Positions 60,109 through 64,000 of a stretch of DNA of 64,000 bases are shown here, piece after piece. Where the stretch lies: NCBI RefSeq assembly GCF_025145845.1, contig NZ_CP102253.1, positions 3,720,001-3,784,000 on the forward strand. The letters run 5' to 3'. A model generated the notes under the pieces. That model was not told where the DNA came from. It saw nothing but the letters and a program-made list of their open reading frames with translations, and made no database searches. How positions within the stretch are numbered: the stretch's first letter is position 1; each line of letters opens with the position of its first letter. The stretch is from Alistipes shahii WAL 8301 (GTDB lineage Bacteria > Bacteroidota > Bacteroidia > Bacteroidales > Rikenellaceae). The position numbers were made by a program, and so were the translations under genes.

Positions 60109-63019
60109 ATGACAAGTTCAAAAAAGAGGATCGGACGCCCGACAACGACAGATCCCAGAGTCCACAGGTATAATTTCAAACTCACCACGGAGGAGAATAT
60201 CCGCTTTAAGCAGATGCTTTATAAGGCGGGATCGGAGCATAACCGGAGCCGTTTTATCGTCAAAAGAATCTTCGCCGAGGAGTTTGTCGTCATCAAACGC
60301 GACCCGTCGAAGACGCAGTTTATTGCCCGGCTGAATGACTTTTATTTCCAATTTCAAAAGCTGGGGAATAACTGTGTGCCCGTCAAGGCGATATAATAAA
60401 TATAGCGATGGCAAGCTATTAGGTAAGTGTTCTTTGAAAATAACCTATCATCAACCGACTTATCTGAAAGGGAAACCGGACAGGGAGTGTAGCATGTCGG
60501 GGGTAAACCATAAGTCAGTCAGTTATCGGACTGCGACTGAATGGGGTGATGAAAGACAGGTATGAGGATAAAATCCGGATTGATTGAATGACAGCCTGAG
60601 CGGTACCTAGCGAAACTGTGACGTTAAGGTAACTATACTCGTCATATCGTGATACTCTCATTGTGGTAGTTGTACAGAGAGAGCAAGAACTTATCACGAC
60701 GCAACTGCAATAAGCAGTAAAAGGCGGACGTCATATCCGACAATCTGTCGCGCCATAGTTATTATATCGCAAACGGGGATTACCTAAACCGGAATGCCGT
60801 AAGGCTATTGGACGAAGGTCTATGAATATCCGGTATGGTAACGGAGCCGCCGTAGTAGTCCGCGCGGGGGAAAGCCTCGTACAAGGCGAAGGGCGGCAGC
60901 TAATATTCATTAATACGATTAACGGAAAATGCGAGAGGCATTATGAGAAGTCCCGCAAGAGTATTAAACAGTCTGACAAAGCATAGTCAAACCACGGAAT
61001 ACAGGTTTGAGAGGCTTTATCGTATTCTTTTCAATGAGGAAATGTATTATCTGGCTTATCAGCGAATATATGCCAAGCCGGGTAATATGACACAAGGTGC
61101 AGACGGGAAAACCATCGACCGTATGAGCCTTTCCCGCATTGAGAAACTGATCCTTTCGTTGAAAGACGAAAGCTACTCTCCCCAGCCATCGAGAAGAGTG
61201 CACATCCCGAAGAAAAACGGAAAGACACGACCTCTCGGCGTACCCTCTTTCGACGACAAACTGGTGCAGGAGGTAGTACGAATGGTACTGGAAGCTATTT
61301 ACGAAGGTCACTTTGAAGATACTTCGCACGGCTTCCGTCCGCATCGCAGCTGCCACACCGCATTGAATGCCGTACAGAAGACTTTTACGGGTAAGAAGTG
61401 GTTCATCGAAGGAGATATAAAAGGTTTCTTCGACAATGTCAATCATGATATTCTGATCGACATCTTAAAGGAACGTATCTCCGACGAACGATTCATACGA
61501 CTTATCAGAAAATTTCTAAAAGCGGGTTACTTGGAACAATGGCAATTTCATGGAACGTACAGCGGAATGCCGCAAGGTGGAATTATCAGTCCGATATTGG
61601 CCAATATCTATTTGGACAAACTGGATAAGTACATGAAAGAATATGCTTCCAAATTCGACAAGGGAGATAGGGGAAGACAGCAACGGGAATACGAAGTTCT
61701 CACTTACCAAAAGAGGCTGGTTATGCGTGAACTCAAAACAGCGACAAATAATGTAGAAAGAAAAGTGCTTGTTAACCGGCTTAAAGAGATAGACAAAACC
61801 CGATCCGCGATGCCGTGCTTCGCACCTATGGACGGAAACTTCAAGAGGCTTAAATATGTGAGGTATGCCGACGACTTCCTCATTGGAATTATCGGCAGTA
61901 AAGAAGATGCCGTAAAGATCAAGGACGATATAAAGCGTTTCCTTGCAGACAGACTGGCATTGGAATTATCGGATGAGAAAACGCTCATCACTCATACTGA
62001 AAAGCCTGCAAAATTCCTCGGATATGAGGTGACTGTCCGCAGGTCGAACCTGCAAAAACGGAACAAACGGGGAAGCCTGTCCCGTGTGTATGGAAACAAG
62101 GTCAGATTAAAGGTAACGACCGAAGTAATAAAGAAAAAATTGCTGGAACTCTGCGTGCTGAAATTCAGCTATCATAACGGGCACGAGCAATGGATTCCCA
62201 AACACCGGTCGGAACTTATCAATAATGACGACCTTGAAATCCTTGACAGTTACAATGCCGAGATCAGAGGGTTTTACAACTATTACTCGATAGCTAACAA
62301 CGCTTCTGAACTGAACACTTTTCACTACATCATGCAGTACAGTATGTACAAAACCTTTGCCGGGAAATACCGAACCACAGTAAGACGAATTTGCCGGAAA
62401 TACAAACGCAACGGAGTCTTTACAGTCGGGTATACGGTAAAAAACGGCCAGGTAAAAGAACGTCGCTTATACAATGAAGGGTTCAAAAGAAAAAGACCTT
62501 CTTATGATCGGTCGATTGACAGATGCCCGAATCCAATGCCCGGCGTCAGCACCACAAGCCTTATAGACAGGCTGAAAGCTCGGAAATGCGAGTTGTGCGG
62601 TGCTACGGACAATCTGGTTATGCACCATGTGCGTAAACTCGGAGAACTGAAAGGCAAGGAGAATTGGGAAAAACTGATGATTGCCAGACGGCGTAAGGCT
62701 ATGGCCGTTTGCGGCAGCTGTCATCAAAAGATACATCATGGAACGTTTTAGACTGACAATATTAGCGGAGAGCCGGATACGCTGGAAGGTGTACGTCCGG
62801 TTCGGAGGCGAGTATTGGGAAACCTATCATAGAAATATGACAAGGCGCCGGGTACTTAGCCTACATAATCAGATTGTAAAGGTCATCAATTCGCACTTTT
62901 CCAACATCGCGATCCCGCATCAGATCGCTGCTTTGGAACAGCGAACGAGAGAATTAAAGGCTCTGAGTATCGAGATTCTCAACCTTGCAAAACAAGCTAA
63001 GGAGTGGTTGCGAATATAA
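60109..63019 (+). CDS. Relaxosome accessory (MobA/MobC-like) gene split by an intron
   Basis: Exon 1 is 60109-60373 and exon 2 is 62865-63019; joined they give 420 bases, a 139-residue protein. The N-terminus is a ribbon-helix-helix-like domain (RIGRPTTTDPRVHRYNFKLT) and the joined sequence reads GNNYNQIVKVINSHF, the conserved end motif of Bacteroides mobilisation proteins. In the unspliced DNA exon 1 would end with a short foreign tail NCVPVKAI. The protein would help the relaxase at oriT. It overlaps the relaxase start by 16 bases. Confidence 0.85.
60943..62751 (+). CDS. ltrA: Group II intron reverse transcriptase/maturase
   Basis: 602 residues. Reverse-transcriptase blocks are visible: PLGVPSFDDKLVQEVVRM, HGFRPHRSCHTALNAV, IEGDIKGFFDNVNHDIL, GMPQGGIISPILANIYLDKLD (shortened: GMPQGGIISPILANIY) and the catalytic YVRYADDFLIGI. 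The X/maturase domain follows (about residues 390-520). The C-terminal part is an HNH endonuclease with CELCGATDNLVMHHV and CGSCHQKIHHG. All motifs are intact, so the intron should be mobile and splice. It ends before domain V as usual. Confidence 0.95.
   Translation: MRSPARVLNSLTKHSQTTEYRFERLYRILFNEEMYYLAYQRIYAKPGNMTQGADGKTIDRMSLSRIEKLILSLKDESYSPQPSRRVHIPKKNGKTRPLGVPSFDDKLVQEVVRMVLEAIYEGHFEDTSHGFRPHRSCHTALNAVQKTFTGKKWFIEGDIKGFFDNVNHDILIDILKERISDERFIRLIRKFLKAGYLEQWQFHGTYSGMPQGGIISPILANIYLDKLDKYMKEYASKFDKGDRGRQQREYEVLTYQKRLVMRELKTATNNVERKVLVNRLKEIDKTRSAMPCFAPMDGNFKRLKYVRYADDFLIGIIGSKEDAVKIKDDIKRFLADRLALELSDEKTLITHTEKPAKFLGYEVTVRRSNLQKRNKRGSLSRVYGNKVRLKVTTEVIKKKLLELCVLKFSYHNGHEQWIPKHRSELINNDDLEILDSYNAEIRGFYNYYSIANNASELNTFHYIMQYSMYKTFAGKYRTTVRRICRKYKRNGVFTVGYTVKNGQVKERRLYNEGFKRKRPSYDRSIDRCPNPMPGVSTTSLIDRLKARKCELCGATDNLVMHHVRKLGELKGKENWEKLMIARRRKAMAVCGSCHQKIHHGTF
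62770..62803 (+). ncRNA. Group II intron domain V
   Basis: A 34-base hairpin with arms GAGCCGGA / TCCGGTTC, a TACGC/GTGTA-type upper stem and tetraloop-like TGGAAG; the catalytic triad region is at the base of the lower stem. Confidence 0.85.
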
Positions 63020-63420
63020 GATCGGGTTCCTCGCCCGGTGGGGCTTTGCGCTATAACAAGGAGAAAGTGGATAAGGATGAAGCCGAGGTGCCGCTTTGGC
63101 AGAAGATGCTCGAACCGTTCGATAAACACGTACGACTGGATATCGATGCCTGCATGGATAGTTTCTGGCCCTACCTCGAAGCCAACCGCAGAACGACCAA
63201 TACGGTCTTCCATGCTTCGCTGAACCCTTCACCGGAAGACAGGCTGACAGACGAACAGTTGCGGGAAATCGCAAATGAATACATGCAGAAGATGGGTTAC
63301 GGAGATCAGCCCTATATCGTCTTCAAACATAAGGACATTGATCGGCAGCACCTCCATATCGTATCGTTGCGTGTCGATGAGAACGGACATAAGCTGTCGC
63401 ATGATTTCGAAACAGAATAA
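63004..63420 (+). pseudogene. Relaxase, truncated after the HUH-like motif
   Basis: 138 residues of a Bacteroides-type MobA/MobB relaxase starting MVANIRSGSSPGGALRYN, overlapping the previous gene by 16 bases. The metal-binding HxDxxRxHxHI motif is present as KHKDIDRQHLHIVSLRVDENG (shortened: HKDIDRQHLHI), with the upstream TNTVFHASLNPSPEDRLTDEQL block. Full relaxases continue for 200 or more residues; here a stop follows SHDFETE and the downstream sequence is unrelated. Transfer is therefore unlikely to work from this copy. Confidence 0.85.
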
Positions 63421-63478
63421 CGGAGAGCAACGGCAAAGAATCGGGACTGTGGCTTTTCCGCGGTTCCGTTTTTTGCGC

Positions 63479-63803
63479 AGCGGGACATTATAAGATCTTC
63501 GACATCAACCTGCGGCAGCATTTCTATTCGCCGGAGGTGGTCCACGACTCGCTCTGCCGCAGCAATATTCTGAAAACAAACGACGAGGAGTTGACCGTCG
63601 TAAGCCGGATGTTCGGCATACAGGCGCAGTGCCGCGACCTGCTCGAAAAATACGGACTCCGTACCGTGATACTCACCTGCGGCGCCGTCGGAAGCCATGT
63701 ATTCACTCCGGACGGCATGTCGTACGTCGCCACGCCGCACGTCGAAGTGGCCGACGGTGTCGGCGCGGGGGATTCGTTCACGGCGCAGATCAGGAAGGAA
63801 TAG
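63479..63803 (+). pseudogene. PfkB-family sugar kinase fragment
   Basis: An internal-to-C-terminal piece of a fructokinase-like PfkB enzyme: KIFDINLRQHFYSPEVVHD, NILKTNDEELTVVSRMFG, VILTCGAVGSHVFTPDG, and the anion-hole motif EVADGVGAGDSFTA followed by a foreign QIRKE and a stop. The first half of the gene and the true C-terminus are missing, so it is a scar left between the truncated relaxase and the next host gene. The left border is approximate. Confidence 0.75.
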
Positions 63804-63825
63804 GCGGCGGTCAGTTGACCGCCGC
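63804..63825. terminator. Hairpin at the kinase-fragment / DUF2023 junction
   Basis: Perfect 10-bp stem GCGGCGGTCA / TGACCGCCGC (loop GT); it includes the stop codon of the DUF2023 gene and lacks a clear T-tract (TTGTTC on the plus side). Confidence 0.55.
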
Positions 63826-64000
63826 TTGTTCTGATGAAACACCCGGAGACTTTCGTTTGCAATAACGTTCGCACTGCCCGGCGATGTCGTAGCCGAGCAT
63901 CGCGCCGAGCATGAAATCCTCCTCGGCGGAGAGTTCGTTGAGCGGCTTGTGGATGAATGTCGCCACGGTCTCCAGACACATGCGGTTGCCGAAGTAAAGA
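63811..64000 (-). CDS. DUF2023-family protein, 5' part missing
   Basis: About 62 C-terminal residues are visible and the gene enters from the right edge. LYFGNRMCLETV, LNELSAEEDFMLGAMLGYD and QCERYCKRK are the family end (compare the usual PEEDFILGIMLGYD...QCER). DUF2023 genes commonly accompany flavodoxin genes; that neighbour, if any, is outside the window. The stop lies inside the hairpin at 63804-63825. Confidence 0.75.
   Translation of the reverse strand, partial: LYFGNRMCLETVATFIHKPLNELSAEEDFMLGAMLGYDIAGQCERYCKRKSPGVSSEQAAVN

Larger units (their letters stand above)
60374..62864 (+). mobile_element. Group II intron (2491 bases) in the relaxosome gene
   Basis: The 5' end is GTGTGCCCG, the 3' end CTTAGCCTAC. 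Domain V is the exact 34-base form at 62770-62803 (GAGCCGGATAC ... TCCGGTTC). The intron carries a maturase in domain IV. The exon bases before the 5' site (ATAACT, 60368-60373) are complementary to AGTTAT at 60531-60536 (and also at 60757-60762), candidates for EBS1. Exon joining restores the reading frame. It is inserted in the sense direction, so splicing would be required for a full-length protein. Confidence 0.92.
55840..63475. mobile_element. Decayed integrative/mobilisable element
   Basis: Between lpdA and a sugar-kinase fragment lie a broken tyrosine recombinase gene, an IS110 insertion, a DUF3408 gene, an oriT-like gap, a relaxosome gene split by a group II intron and a cut-off relaxase. 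This order, with DUF3408 divergent from the mob genes, is that of Bacteroides conjugative transposons, but the tra genes, ParA and coupling protein are missing. Codon use and GC content (near 48-50%) are clearly lower than in the host genes. The outer borders are approximate. Confidence 0.8.

Noticed and set aside
62681..62864. The start of the frame that reads into exon 2
   Set aside because: These codons lie inside the group II intron (end of maturase, domains V and VI) and are removed by splicing.
63524..63979. A minus-strand open frame opposite the kinase fragment
   Set aside because: The real minus-strand gene here, with DUF2023 motifs, lies in another frame and ends at 63811.

Overview
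The window is a GC-rich (roughly 58-60%) Bacteroidales chromosome segment, most likely Alistipes or another member of the Rikenellaceae. I judge this from several things: Bacteroidetes-type promoters (TTTG, about 20 bases, then TAnnTTTG) stand before many genes; there are many short-signal lipoproteins; and typical phylum genes occur, such as DUF1015-serA-serC, korABCD, LruC and FISUMP lipoproteins, and DUF3109. No rRNA, tRNA or CRISPR array was seen.

From 0 to 5 kb lie a partial cupin gene, a glycolysis/fermentation group (gpmA, D-lactate-type dehydrogenase, class I aldolase) and an AraC-type regulator. This regulator diverges from a tripartite RND efflux operon (4.8-11.1 kb) that ends in its own TetR-type regulator. 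From 11.4 to 13.8 kb there is a LruC-domain lipoprotein gene that appears frameshifted. From 13.9 to 17.7 kb the methionine branch metY-metX-hom is preceded by a 32-residue leader peptide rich in Met and Cys, an intrinsic terminator, and a mutually exclusive antiterminator pairing. This is a complete attenuator readable from sequence alone.

From 17.7 to 29.9 kb are two FISUMP-type lipoproteins, an MFS transporter, a double CDGSH iron-sulfur protein, an esterase-SGNH hydrolase fusion, a floA-nfeD pair, a SPOR-domain protein, TrkH and a HAMP-like membrane protein. From 29.9 to 36.7 kb are mtaB, a metal ABC permease, LptF/G-ribBA-fmt and a peroxiredoxin. At 37.0-37.16 kb a promoter-like box precedes a long rod-shaped RNA fold (candidate 6S-like or other structured RNA). 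The korABCD operon, the serine cluster (DUF1015, serA, serC), yicC-gmk-nadD-ddl, an M23/LysM protein, proC, yggS, a C69 dipeptidase and lpdA fill 37.7-55.8 kb. A 66-base promoter-bearing module occurs twice, before lptF/G and before yicC.

From about 55.8 to 63.5 kb lies a decayed integrative mobilisable or conjugative element. It holds a tyrosine recombinase gene broken by a small deletion and frameshift, an IS110-family insertion with a candidate bridge-RNA region, a DUF3408 gene, an oriT-like intergenic region with strong inverted repeats, a relaxosome accessory gene split by a group II intron, and a truncated relaxase. The intron ends can be placed to the base: removing 60374-62864 restores the frame and the GNNYNQ motif. 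A fragment of a PfkB-type sugar kinase and a DUF2023 gene on the other strand close the window.
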